Of a stretch of DNA of 64,000 bases, positions 43,800-52,361 are shown piece after piece (the first letter of the stretch is position 1; every line of letters starts with the position of its first letter). The stretch comes from CAZGSN01 sp964371655. GTDB lineage: Bacteria > Desulfobacterota > Binatia > HRBIN30. The stretch is taken from NCBI GenBank assembly GCA_964371655.1, contig CAYJOD010000020.1, positions 24,400-88,399 on the forward strand, given 5' to 3'. Below the pieces are notes generated by a model. The model was not told the DNA's origin. It did no database searches and worked only from the letters and a program-made list of their open reading frames with translations. The translations under genes were made by a program, and so were the position numbers.

Positions 43800-46700
43800 T
43801 CAGTGCCCGCGGAGCTCGGGGATCGGGAGTTGGCCCACGTCCACCGCCCCGCGTTTCATCTCGAAGTTCCACTTCCAGAATTCGTAGACCGGTGGGTAAA
43901 CCAGCAACTCCATGATGAAACTGGTCACCAGTCCACCGATCATGGGAGCAGCGACGCGTTTCATCATATCCGCGCCGGTGCCGAGTGACCACATGATCGG
44001 CATCAGGCCCATCATCGCGGCCGCGACCGTCATCATCTTCGGGCGAATACGTTTGACCGCACCGTGAATGATCGCGTCGTGGAGCTCCTGCTTGGTTCGC
44101 ATCTTCCCGCGCCGTACGGCGTCGTAGTAGGCGAGATCGAGAAACAGCAGCATGAACACACCCGTTTCCGCGTCGAGACCCATGAGCGCGATCATGCCCA
44201 CCCAGACAGCGATCGAAGTGTTGTAGCCGAGCAGATAGAGCAGCCATACGGCACCGACGACGGAGAACGGCACCGCGAGCATGACGATGGTCGCCTTCAC
44301 GGCCGACTTCGTGTTCATGAACAGCAGGACAAAGATCAAGAAGATCGTGATGGGCACAACAACCTTCAGTCGCTCGCGCACCCGCAGCATGTTCTCGTAC
44401 TGCCCGCTCCACTGCAGCGAGTACCCGGTGGGGAGATCGACCTTGTGCGCGACGAGCTTCTTGGCCTCCTCCACGTAGCCGCCGACGTCGCGGCCCACGA
44501 GATCGACGTAGACGTAACCCGCGAGCATGCCGTTCTCGTCGCGAATCATGCCGGGACCGGTGGCCATCCGAATGTCGGCGATCTGCGCCAGCGGCACCTG
44601 CGCGCCGCTCATGGTGGGAACCAAAACCCGCTGCAGCCGTTCGATACTGTCGCGCTCCTCGCGCGCGTAACGCACGTTGACGGAGTAGCGCTCGCGTCCC
44701 TCGATGGTGCGCGTCACCTCCTCCCCACCGATGGCACTCTGGATCACCATCTCGGCTTCCTCGACGCTCAACCCGTAGCGTCCGAGCTGGTCGCGCCGCA
44801 GCGCAATGTCGAGGAAGAACCCGCCGGCGGTACGCTCGGCATAAATGCTGCGTGTTCCCTCCACATTCTGGAGCACGGACTCGATCTGCATGCCGATTCG
44901 TTCGACGACCTCCAGGTCCGCTCCGAAGACCTTGATCCCAATCGGCGTGCGCACGCCGGTGGTCAGCATGTCGATGCGAGCCTTGATGGGCATTGTCCAT
45001 GCGTTGGTCACGCCGGGAAAACGCAGCTTCTGGTCGAGCTCCGCGATCACGTCGTCCTTCGAGATGCGATCGTACCAGATGTGACGCAGCGGCGCCTGCA
45101 GCCACTGCGGCCAGCTCGCGTAGAAGCGCGGCACACTGCGCCATTGCGCCGCGGGCTTGAGCAGGATCGTCGTCTCCATCATCGAGAACGGCGCCGGATC
45201 TGTCGATGTCTCGGCCCGCCCAGCCTTCCCGAAGACGCGCTCGACCTCGGGCACGTCGCGGATGATCTCGTCCATTTTCTGCAGCAGCCGCTGCGCTTCG
45301 GTGACAGACAAGCCGGGCAGCGTCGTCGGCATGTAGAGGAGTGAGCCTTCATAGAGAGGCGGCATGAACTCGGAGCCGAGGCGCATGTAGACCGGCACGG
45401 TGGTCGCCATCACGAGAATCGCGGCGACGATCGTGCTCTTCGGAAACCTCAAGACAAAGCGGCAGACGGGCTCGTAGACGCGAAAGAGGATGGCGCTGAT
45501 CGGGTGTTTCTCCTCGGGATAGTACGTTCCCACGGCGGCTTGGTTCACGATCCACGCCAGCCAGCGCGGGCGGAAACGGATCGGGTCCATGCGCGCGAAC
45601 ATCATACGCATCGCCGGGTCCAGCGTGATCGCCAGGATCGCGGCGATCGCCATGGCAAGGTTCTTCGTGTACGCCAGCGGCTTGAACAGGCGCCCTTCCT
45701 GATCGACCAGGGTGAACACGGGCATGAACGCCACCGCGATCACGAGCAGCGAGAAGAACACCGACGGCCCGACCTCCTTGAGCGCGTTGAGCCGCACGCT
45801 GTGGAAATCTCCCTGGCGGCCGCCTTCGTCCCAGAGCTGAAGCTTCTTGTACGCGTTCTCAACCTCGACGATGGCGCCGTCGACGAGCACGCCGATGGAG
45901 ATCGCAATCCCCGCCAGCGACATGATGTTGGCGCCGACCCCCATGAGGTACATGGGGATGAAGGCGAGGAACACCGAGACCGGAATGGTCACGATCGGAA
46001 TGATCGCCGACGGGATGTGCCACAGGAACACCAGGATGACGATGCTCACGACGATCATCTCCATCACCAGCTCTTCCTTTAGATTGTCGATGGAACTGTC
46101 GATGAGCTCGGAGCGATCGTAAGTGGTGACCAGCTCGACCCCGGCCGGCAGCGAGGGCCGCACGTCCTCGAGCTTCTGCTTCACGCGCTCGATGACGTTG
46201 AGTGCATTCTCGCCCTGCCGCATCACGACGATGCCGCCGACAGTGTCGCCGAGGCCGTCTAGATCGGCGACGCCGCGGCGAATCTCGGGACCAAGCACGA
46301 CGCGGCCGAGCTCGCGCACGTGGATCGGCGTGCCGTTGGTGTCTTGGCCGACGACGATGTCCTCGATGTCGCCTATCGACCGCGCGTAGCCCCTGCCGCG
46401 CACCATGTATTCCGCACCGGCAAACTCGACGAGGCGGCCGCCGACGTCGTTGTTGCCCTGACGGATAGCGTCGACGACTTTCTGGATCGGTATCTTGTAC
46501 GCGAGCAGCGACTCCGGCTTGAGGTTCACCTGGTACTGCTTCTGGAAGCCGCCGATCGAGGCTACCTCCGCCACCCCGGGCACGCTCTGCAGCCAGTAGC
46601 GCATGTACCAATCTTGGAAGGTGCGTAGCTGTGCGAGATCGTGCTGGCCGGTCTTGTCGACGAGCGCGTACTGGTAGACCCAACCCACGCCGGTGGCGTC

Positions 46701-47090
46701 GGGGCCGAGCTCGGTCCGCACCCCCGCGGGCAGCACCGGGAGAATCTTGCTCAGATACTCGAGCGTACGGCTGCGCGCCCAGTACAGGTCGGTGCCGTCC
46801 TGAAAGATGACGTAGACGTACGAGAACCCGAAGTCGGAGTATCCGCGAATCGCCTTCACCTTCGGAGCACCGAGGAGCGCGGTGACGATTGGATAGGTGA
46901 CCTGATCCTCGATGATGTCGGGGCTGCGGTCCCAGCGCGAGTAGACGATGACCTGCGTATCCGAGAGATCAGGAATGGCGTCGAGCGGGATGTTGCGCGT
47001 GGCGTAGAGGGCTCCCACCAACGCCACGGCTGTGAAGATGAGGACCAGGAACTTGTTGTGCGCGGAGAACTCGATGATCTTCTCGACCAT
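43800..47090 (-). CDS. cusA: Copper/silver efflux RND pump (CusA-type)
   Basis: The product is 1096 aa, with the full 12-helix RND plan. It opens MVEKIIEFSAHNKFLVLIF with the periplasmic NIPLDAIPDLSDTQVIVYS, typical of CusA. The proton-relay Asp is in IGVLVDGAIVEVEN. Methionines expected in the CusA metal path are visible: GSEFMPPLYEGSLLYM, FSMMETTILL and RIDMLTTG. Lengths and order fit the HME branch for monovalent Cu/Ag. The adaptor gene lies 12 bp upstream and the TolC-type gene before it, giving the usual outer membrane factor, adaptor, pump order. Confidence 0.9.
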   Translation of the reverse strand: MVEKIIEFSAHNKFLVLIFTAVALVGALYATRNIPLDAIPDLSDTQVIVYSRWDRSPDIIEDQVTYPIVTALLGAPKVKAIRGYSDFGFSYVYVIFQDGTDLYWARSRTLEYLSKILPVLPAGVRTELGPDATGVGWVYQYALVDKTGQHDLAQLRTFQDWYMRYWLQSVPGVAEVASIGGFQKQYQVNLKPESLLAYKIPIQKVVDAIRQGNNDVGGRLVEFAGAEYMVRGRGYARSIGDIEDIVVGQDTNGTPIHVRELGRVVLGPEIRRGVADLDGLGDTVGGIVVMRQGENALNVIERVKQKLEDVRPSLPAGVELVTTYDRSELIDSSIDNLKEELVMEMIVVSIVILVFLWHIPSAIIPIVTIPVSVFLAFIPMYLMGVGANIMSLAGIAISIGVLVDGAIVEVENAYKKLQLWDEGGRQGDFHSVRLNALKEVGPSVFFSLLVIAVAFMPVFTLVDQEGRLFKPLAYTKNLAMAIAAILAITLDPAMRMMFARMDPIRFRPRWLAWIVNQAAVGTYYPEEKHPISAILFRVYEPVCRFVLRFPKSTIVAAILVMATTVPVYMRLGSEFMPPLYEGSLLYMPTTLPGLSVTEAQRLLQKMDEIIRDVPEVERVFGKAGRAETSTDPAPFSMMETTILLKPAAQWRSVPRFYASWPQWLQAPLRHIWYDRISKDDVIAELDQKLRFPGVTNAWTMPIKARIDMLTTGVRTPIGIKVFGADLEVVERIGMQIESVLQNVEGTRSIYAERTAGGFFLDIALRRDQLGRYGLSVEEAEMVIQSAIGGEEVTRTIEGRERYSVNVRYAREERDSIERLQRVLVPTMSGAQVPLAQIADIRMATGPGMIRDENGMLAGYVYVDLVGRDVGGYVEEAKKLVAHKVDLPTGYSLQWSGQYENMLRVRERLKVVVPITIFLIFVLLFMNTKSAVKATIVMLAVPFSVVGAVWLLYLLGYNTSIAVWVGMIALMGLDAETGVFMLLFLDLAYYDAVRRGKMRTKQELHDAIIHGAVKRIRPKMMTVAAAMMGLMPIMWSLGTGADMMKRVAAPMIGGLVTSFIMELLVYPPVYEFWKWNFEMKRGAVDVGQLPIPELRGH

Positions 47091-47102
47091 GGTCTTTTCC
47101 GC

Positions 47103-48593
47103 TTAGTGCGAATGGCCGGCCGCAGGGCCGCCGCTTCCGGCTGCAGCGAGCGCCGCCTTCAGCTTCGATTCGGAGTCAACGAGGAAGTTGCCGGAGACGA
47201 GAACCTTCTCTCCCTCGGCGAGCCCTGCCAACACCTCGAAGCGATCGGTAAGGCGCACGCCGAGAGTGAGCTCGCGCGGCTCGAAGTAGCCGTCGCCGCT
47301 CTCGACGAACGCGATGTCGCGCTTGCCAGTGCTGATGACCGCGCTTTCCGGCACCACGAGCTTTTCCCCGAGCTCCGATTGGATCTCCACCTCGGCGTAC
47401 ATCTCCGGCTTGAGGACGAAGTCCGGGTTGGCGAGCTCGATGCGAACCTTGACCGTGCGCGTCGCCTCGGACACCACGGGATAGATCAACGTGACGTGCC
47501 CTTCGAAGGTGCGGCCGGGCAAATACGAGAGCGTCACCGTCGCCGCTTGCCCGAGGCGGATGAACGGCAGCTCGTACTCGTAGATGTCGGCGAGGACCCA
47601 TACCTGGCTCAGGTCCGCGATGTCGAGCAGGTTGGTTCCCATCTCGATGCGCTCACCCTCGGTGACGTTGCGAGTGAGGATGGTTCCGCCGATCGGCGCA
47701 CGCAGAGTGATCGAGGTCGGCGCCTCGGCCTTCTTCTCCAGCGCCGTGATCTGCTCTGGGGTCAGATCGAACAGAAGCAGGCGGCGGCGGGCACTCTCTA
47801 CCAGACGCTCCCCGCCTTGCTGCACCGATGGGAACGACGATCCGGACAACCGCTCACGCCCGTGCAACGCCACCAGATACTCCTGTGCCGAGGCGGCCAA
47901 GTCGGGACTGTACAGAGTGAGCAGCGGCTCACCTTCCTTCACCAGCTGCCCGGTGGCATTCGCAAACAGTCGCTCGACCCAACCCGAGACCTTGGTGTGG
48001 ACGTGGCGCAGGCGGGTCTCGTCCGTCGTGACCCGCCCGACGGCGTGGATCGTGCGCGTGAGCGGCTGCCTCAGCACCGGCGCCATACGCACGCCGATGA
48101 GTTGGCGTTTGCGCTCGGCCAGCCGCACCGGGGCGCGGCCCTCGACACCCGCACCCGCCCGCGCCGGCGCTTCCTGCACTTCCTCCGCCATCATGTCCAT
48201 CCCCATCGAGTCCTTTCCGGGACGGTCGGAAATCTCTCCTGGATTCATCGTGGAGCGATAGATGATCTTCTTCTTCGCCGCGCTTGGCGCTGGCGCAGGG
48301 GCGTGCTCGGGCGCGTCGCCAGGGTACTCGGCGCTCTCCGCGAAGCTCTCCTCGCCTTCACCTTCCTCGTTCGGGACGAGGCGCATTCCACAGATGGCGC
48401 AGTCGCCCGGACGGTCCGTTACCATCGAGGGATGCATCGGGCAGTGGTAGCGCAACGCTTTGACGTCCGCGTTGGGCGCCGCGATCTCCTCCGCCCGTGC
48501 GTGCTCGGCGGAGAGGTAGAAGGCCGCGGCGCCGGCCAGAATCACAACGATGCACCCCGCGGTGCCGATTGTCTTCCAGGTGATCTTACTCAT
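47103..48593 (-). CDS. cusB: Copper/silver efflux periplasmic adaptor (CusB-type)
   Basis: The product is 496 aa. N-terminal signal/anchor GCIVVILAGAAAFYLSAEHA is followed by a heavy-metal-binding (HMBD, YHS-like) motif YHCPMHPSMVTDRPGDCAIC and a second degenerate copy (STMNPGEISDRPGKDSMGMD), giving Met/Cys-rich metal sites. The adaptor core then shows RTIHAVGRVTTDETRL, lipoyl segments VSGWVERLFANATGQL and TLRAPIGGTILTRNVTEG, and the beta-barrel VSEATRTVKVRIELANPDF. It connects CusA to the outer-membrane factor and may pass metal to the pump. Its first eight bases overlap the TolC-type gene. Confidence 0.88.
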   Translation of the reverse strand: MSKITWKTIGTAGCIVVILAGAAAFYLSAEHARAEEIAAPNADVKALRYHCPMHPSMVTDRPGDCAICGMRLVPNEEGEGEESFAESAEYPGDAPEHAPAPAPSAAKKKIIYRSTMNPGEISDRPGKDSMGMDMMAEEVQEAPARAGAGVEGRAPVRLAERKRQLIGVRMAPVLRQPLTRTIHAVGRVTTDETRLRHVHTKVSGWVERLFANATGQLVKEGEPLLTLYSPDLAASAQEYLVALHGRERLSGSSFPSVQQGGERLVESARRRLLLFDLTPEQITALEKKAEAPTSITLRAPIGGTILTRNVTEGERIEMGTNLLDIADLSQVWVLADIYEYELPFIRLGQAATVTLSYLPGRTFEGHVTLIYPVVSEATRTVKVRIELANPDFVLKPEMYAEVEIQSELGEKLVVPESAVISTGKRDIAFVESGDGYFEPRELTLGVRLTDRFEVLAGLAEGEKVLVSGNFLVDSESKLKAALAAAGSGGPAAGHSH

Positions 48594-49875
48594 GGGGAAC
48601 CTCAGAGAGGCCGGCCACCTCTTCGATCTGGGCGACGGCCTTGTCGAAACTTGCGATCTCTTCGTAGTACCGAAGCTGGTACTCGTTGAGCACGGTGAAG
48701 CTGTTCAGCAGGGTGATGAAGTCGACCTTCCCGACCCGGTAGCCTGCCAACGCCGAGTTGAGAGAAACCTCGGCTTGCGGGACCACCCCCGTGCCGTAGA
48801 GCGTCACCAGGCGATCGGCGCTGGTTGCCTGCGCGTAGAGATCTTTGAGCCGCGCCAGCACTTCCTGGCTGGTGCTCTGGCGCGCGGCGCGTGAGCCGCG
48901 CACCCCGGCCGCGGCCTCCTTTACGCCGAAGGCCTGCTTGCGCCAGAAGTAGAGCGGCACGCGGATACCAGCACCCACTTCCCACTCAGGAGTGAGCGAC
49001 GACTTATTGAAGTAGTCAGCGCGCACGACGAAGTCCGGGTAGAGCTGTCGCTTGGCCAGATCCAGCTTGGCTTCGGCGCCCGCGATCTCACTCTCGGCGG
49101 CCTCCAGATTCGGCGACTTTTCGGTCGTAAACGCCTCGAGCTGATCGAGCGTATACGCGAGTGGGCTCGTCTCGATCGGAGCCGGCACACCTAGCGATCC
49201 CGTAGGCGGGCGGTTCAGTACGGCGTTGAGCATCGCCTGAGCGCTTTGGCGCCCCTGTTCCAGAGTGGTGAGGCGGCCGATGAGAATCGACACCTCGAGT
49301 TGCGCGCGGGTGACGTCCTGCTGGAGACCTTCGCCGACCTCATACCTCGACTCCGCAATCTCGGTCAGTTCCTTCAGCAGATCGACATTCTTGCGAACGA
49401 TCTCGATCGCCTTGTTGGCGAGAAGATAGTCGTTGTAGGCGACCCTGAGGCGAGCCAGGACGTTCAGCCGCGTGGCACGGTACAGAGCGCCCTCGCGGTC
49501 GGCCTCGCGTGCGGCGACGGTCTCGCGCAATCCAAGTTTCCCCGGAAAAAGAAGCTCCTGCTCGGCGCCGAAGCGCAGCCAGGCGAAGTCGCTGCGCCCT
49601 TGCTGAAAGCGCTCGAAGCCCTCGTTGTGGTAGGCCGTGTTGATCATCGGGTCCGGCAGGGAGCCCTCTTGCGACGGACGCGCCTGCGCCGCGCGCCAGC
49701 GCTGCTCCATCGCCTGGACCTCCGGATTGTACTTCAGGGCGTACGCGGTGAGGCTGGGCAGATCGACCTTGATGTCGAGGTCAGATCCAGCCCCTTCCGC
49801 TTCGGCCGCGACGCACGGTGGGACCCAGAGCATTAGCCCCAAGGCAATCGTAGCGACTGTAGATATCGAGTTCAT
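48586..49875 (-). CDS. cusC: TolC-family outer-membrane efflux protein (CusC-type)
   Basis: The ATG at 49875 with a strong GGAGGTG site gives 429 aa; the longer frame upstream is not used. A signal peptide (IALGLMLWVPPCVAA) precedes two helical outer-membrane-factor repeats: LTAYALKYNPEVQAMEQRW in the first half and LYGTGVVPQAEVSLNSALAG in the second, each followed by a long helix. It forms the trimeric outer channel of the tripartite pump with the two downstream gene products, and its stop overlaps the adaptor start. Confidence 0.88.
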   Translation of the reverse strand: MNSISTVATIALGLMLWVPPCVAAEAEGAGSDLDIKVDLPSLTAYALKYNPEVQAMEQRWRAAQARPSQEGSLPDPMINTAYHNEGFERFQQGRSDFAWLRFGAEQELLFPGKLGLRETVAAREADREGALYRATRLNVLARLRVAYNDYLLANKAIEIVRKNVDLLKELTEIAESRYEVGEGLQQDVTRAQLEVSILIGRLTTLEQGRQSAQAMLNAVLNRPPTGSLGVPAPIETSPLAYTLDQLEAFTTEKSPNLEAAESEIAGAEAKLDLAKRQLYPDFVVRADYFNKSSLTPEWEVGAGIRVPLYFWRKQAFGVKEAAAGVRGSRAARQSTSQEVLARLKDLYAQATSADRLVTLYGTGVVPQAEVSLNSALAGYRVGKVDFITLLNSFTVLNEYQLRYYEEIASFDKAVAQIEEVAGLSEVPHE

Positions 49876-49989
49876 AACACCTCCAACGTTGACGTGTGGC
49901 GGCTGCGCTCGAATAGCAGCCAACACTTCACCGCGCGCGGACGAGCCCGTGCGCGGCCTGCGCCCGCTACGGGCGACGCGGAGGTGTGT

Positions 49990-50421
49990 TCAGATCAGCA
50001 GTGTTTCGAAACGAAGGTAAGGCGGTGGTCCGTGCGCAGCCTGCACCGGCCGCGTCTGCGGAACCGACACAGGAAGGACGGTCGCGCTGACGACCGGAAC
50101 CAAGAGAGCCGCCGCGGCGGGTGAATCCGTCGGTGCCGAAGCGGTCAGCACTCTGACGTGGCAGTTCCCGGTCAGGTCGCAGCAAGCATGACTCGAGTCC
50201 GGCCTCGATCCAGGCTCGTGGTGCGCGGGGCTGCCCGCACCCTCGTGGTGGTGGGCATGGTGCGTGGGTGCCGGAGGGGATGCAGCAGCCAGAACATCGC
50301 AGCCACCATGAGTAAGAGGCCCGCCGACGCAGCGGAGTGCGACGTACGCGATCCACGTGAAGACGAGTAGCACCCGAATTCTCTGACTGCGCTGAAGCTT
50401 TCGAATCAAGGAAGACATCAT
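49990..50421 (-). CDS. Small His/Cys-rich secreted protein heading the Cus operon
   Basis: The product is 143 aa, with adjacent ATGs at 50421 and 50418. A basic N-terminus and hydrophobic VLLVFTWIAYVALRC segment act as a membrane anchor. A His-rich tract follows (PTHHAHHHEGAGSPAHHEP), then SSHACCDLTGNCHVRV, giving many potential metal ligands. It occupies the same position relative to its efflux operon as the Cys-rich protein at 37284 does for the other one, although their sequences differ. Metal sensing, buffering or delivery is likely. It is 114 bp before the TolC-type gene on the same strand. Confidence 0.65.
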   Translation of the reverse strand: MMSSLIRKLQRSQRIRVLLVFTWIAYVALRCVGGPLTHGGCDVLAAASPPAPTHHAHHHEGAGSPAHHEPGSRPDSSHACCDLTGNCHVRVLTASAPTDSPAAAALLVPVVSATVLPVSVPQTRPVQAAHGPPPYLRFETLLI

Positions 50422-50598
50422 TAAGTCAACCGGATCTATTCAACATCCCACCGCGACGACGCTGGACGGTAGCCCGTCACCCAGGTGAGGTCAACAACTT
50501 TTGGCCATGGGGCGAAGGCAGGGCCACGGCAAAGTCGCCGACGGAGCCGCTGAGACTCACTTGCCATCGCATCGCTCCCTCGCCGACGTTCTGTATCC

Positions 50599-50657
50599 CT
50601 GGGAGCGCCGCCTTCCAGGCGGCGTGATTCGCGCCGGCAAGATGCCGGCGCTCCCAG
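50599..50657. repeat. Palindrome CTGGGAGCGCCG...CGGCGCTCCCAG
   Basis: CTGGGAGCGCCG at 50599 and CGGCGCTCCCAG at its end are complementary, with further complementary blocks GCCGCCTTCCAGGCGGC and GCGCCGGCAAGATGCCGGCGC inside. The element can form a compound hairpin. Non-coding. Confidence 0.7.
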
Positions 50658-50792
50658 GCAGGCCCTCCGTCAACGACTTTGCCTTGGCCCTGGAGGCGAA
50701 GGCATGGTTGCTTGACCGGTAGGAGTACCCCGGTTAAGGCGAGGCGCCGGTGGAAAGTTCCACCTATTGCTCATTGCAAAAGCAAAGGAAGG

Positions 50793-50888
50793 AAATCCGC
50801 AGATGAAACAGATGACGCAGATGAGTCCTGCGCTTCGCAAAGGGCCACAAAGCAGAGATCTGTGTCATCTGCGTCATCTGTGGATTTT
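50793..50888. repeat. Inverted repeat AAATCCGCAGATG...CATCTGTGGATTT
   Basis: AAATCCGCAGATG with CAGATGACGCAGATG pairs with CATCTGCGTCATCTGTGGATTT about 60 bp later, an imperfect ~30-bp stem. Same broad style as the elements at 26611 and 63891. Confidence 0.65.
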
Positions 50889-51012
50889 TCTTCGGCAGCT
50901 GCCGGATCTTCTATTTCTTTCGCAACGCTCAATAAGCCCAAGCCTCAGCCTTGCCTGTGCCTCTTGGCGGCTGATGCAAGGCAAAGGTTGAGGCGACTTT
51001 GGGGTACCCTTC

Positions 51013-51456
51013 ATGTGGATTCGTTTCCTTCTCTACGGAGCCTTCGGCTGGTGCACGGAGATCGTGTGGACCGCCGTTGTCGGGACGGTGGAGAAGCTCG
51101 CCGCCGGCGAGCCTGCCGATATGCGGCTGGCGGGGCGGACATATTTGTGGATGTTTCCGATCTACGCTGGGGGCGGCCTCGCCTTCGAAGTTGTGTACGG
51201 GTTGATTGGCCAGTGGCCGTGGATCGCGCGCGGTCTCACCTACATGCTTGGATGCTTCGCGATCGAGTACGCGTCGGGATGGTTGATCCGCCGTCTCACC
51301 GGCTCGGTGCCGTGGGACTACACGCAAGCGCGCTGGGGCGTGCACGCCCTGATTCGGCTCGACTATGCACCGGCATGGTTCGCGTTCGGCTTGCTGCTCG
51401 AGGTCGTCTCCCGCATCGCCCACGCCTGCGAGCCGGCGATTCGATCGGCGATGTAG
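51013..51456 (+). CDS. Small polytopic membrane protein (putative ABC-transporter CmpB-like)
   Basis: The product is 147 aa with about four helices: FLLYGAFGWCTEIVWTAVVG, YLWMFPIYAGGGLAFEVVYG, GLTYMLGCFAIEYASGWL and YAPAWFAFGLLLEVVS. Short conserved-looking loops include CTEIVWT and a PWDYTQARWGVHALIRLDYA stretch before the last helix. This pattern resembles the small CmpB-like (putative ABC transporter type IV) membrane family, but no ATPase is nearby. It appears monocistronic; the family call is tentative. Confidence 0.65.
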   Translation: MWIRFLLYGAFGWCTEIVWTAVVGTVEKLAAGEPADMRLAGRTYLWMFPIYAGGGLAFEVVYGLIGQWPWIARGLTYMLGCFAIEYASGWLIRRLTGSVPWDYTQARWGVHALIRLDYAPAWFAFGLLLEVVSRIAHACEPAIRSAM

Positions 51457-51522
51457 GGACACGATTCCACCGGTTCAGGAATTGTCACACCACGCCACGG
51501 CGTTCAGAAGTAGTGGCGTGGA

Positions 51523-51640
51523 AGATCCCAGGAATCACCGCTCCCTAACGGTCGCGGCTCAGGTCGAGATCCTCAGGTTTTCGTCGCCGCAGAGCCGCGC
51601 GCGTAAGCAAGCGGTCAGCGGGTGACTGCTTCCGCAGATG
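51523..51640. repeat. Repeat family C, copy 2
   Basis: AATCACCGCTCCCTAACGGT through GAGCCGCGCGCGTAAGCAAG matches 29342-29450 closely. It lies between the membrane-protein stop and a small minus-strand gene. Confidence 0.7.
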
Positions 51641-51695
51641 CACGGTCCGCGATGCGTCTGGCGGGGCTTAGAACAGGTTGGCAGGGAGGAAGCCC

Positions 51696-51995
51696 TCAGT
51701 CGAAGGTGAGCTTGTCGTTGGTGCGTCCGTGCTTGGCATCGATCGCCGACTTCACCTGCAGATAGCCCGGCCACCCGTAGATCGGAATCAAGCCGAGCCA
51801 GAACTTGCGTTGCGGGCAGTGCTCGAACCCGCCCCATCCTTGCAGATACCACTCACCTAGACCTGGATGGAGAATCGAAAACCACATCGCCTTGGTCGTG
51901 CTGCGTGACTCCTTGGCTTGTGAAAGGGTGGGGGCAGCGACGAGCATCGCCATTACCAGTGCCGTCAATACGATTCGTTTCCTTACAGACTTCAT
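51696..51995 (-). CDS. Small secreted protein of unknown function
   Basis: The product is 99 aa. Signal peptide LVMAMLVAAPTLSQA. The mature part has KAMWFSILHPGLGEWYLQGW, then HCPQRKFWLGLIPIYGWPGY, both hydrophobic with Gly/Pro turns, and a charged tail. The PGLGEWY pattern recalls small TM2-like or surface proteins, but no firm family is recognised. It is convergent with the plus-strand gene at 51013 and appears to stand alone. Confidence 0.6.
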   Translation of the reverse strand: MKSVRKRIVLTALVMAMLVAAPTLSQAKESRSTTKAMWFSILHPGLGEWYLQGWGGFEHCPQRKFWLGLIPIYGWPGYLQVKSAIDAKHGRTNDKLTFD

Positions 51996-52169
51996 TTCCC
52001 AACTCTCCTAGGCGCGCGCTTCTCGATGCCTCATTTGTCCTGACTCAGGACGTCGACGCTACCAGCTTCGCGGCCGAGAGCAAGATAGGATCGGGGGTGA
52101 CACGAGGGGCCCGCAGGATCTGTTAACCGGAGGCGCGGACGGAATCACCGAGCATCGGCAGGTGGTAGG

Positions 52170-52312
52170 TTTGATGTCTTCGCCCGATGTCATCCCGAGC
52201 GAAGCGAGGGATCTGCAGTGGAATGTCGTGCCCATCGTGGCCCCGGAAGATTCCTCGCCGCGGAAATTGCTACGGCTCGGAATGACAATCAATTGGTGAC
52301 CCACGACCCGTC
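52170..52312. repeat. Repeat family A, copy 2
   Basis: Near-identical to 26034-26178 over ~140 bp, including TGTCATCCCGAGCGAAGCGA and GGCTCGGAATGACAATCAA. It fills most of the 51996-52361 gap upstream of the glycosyltransferase gene; no gene is seen there. Confidence 0.8.
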
Positions 52313-52361
52313 GGCAGACTGTCTTGACAGGTATCACCTTGGTTGTGGATAAGCTCTTACG

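Larger units (their letters stand above)
50422..51012. other. Repeat-rich intergenic region
   Basis: This ~590-bp gap between the Cus operon head and the plus-strand membrane-protein gene contains two inverted repeats (annotated separately) and no convincing gene. Short frames across it are repeat translations. Confidence 0.5.

Noticed and set aside
43615..45144. A 509-aa minus-strand frame overlapping the CusA-type gene
   Set aside because: It is the CusA gene in another frame, Arg-rich and without motifs.
46641..48689. A 682-aa plus-strand open frame across the CusB-type adaptor gene
   Set aside because: Antisense to CusA/CusB-type genes that have clear motifs; composition is not protein-like.
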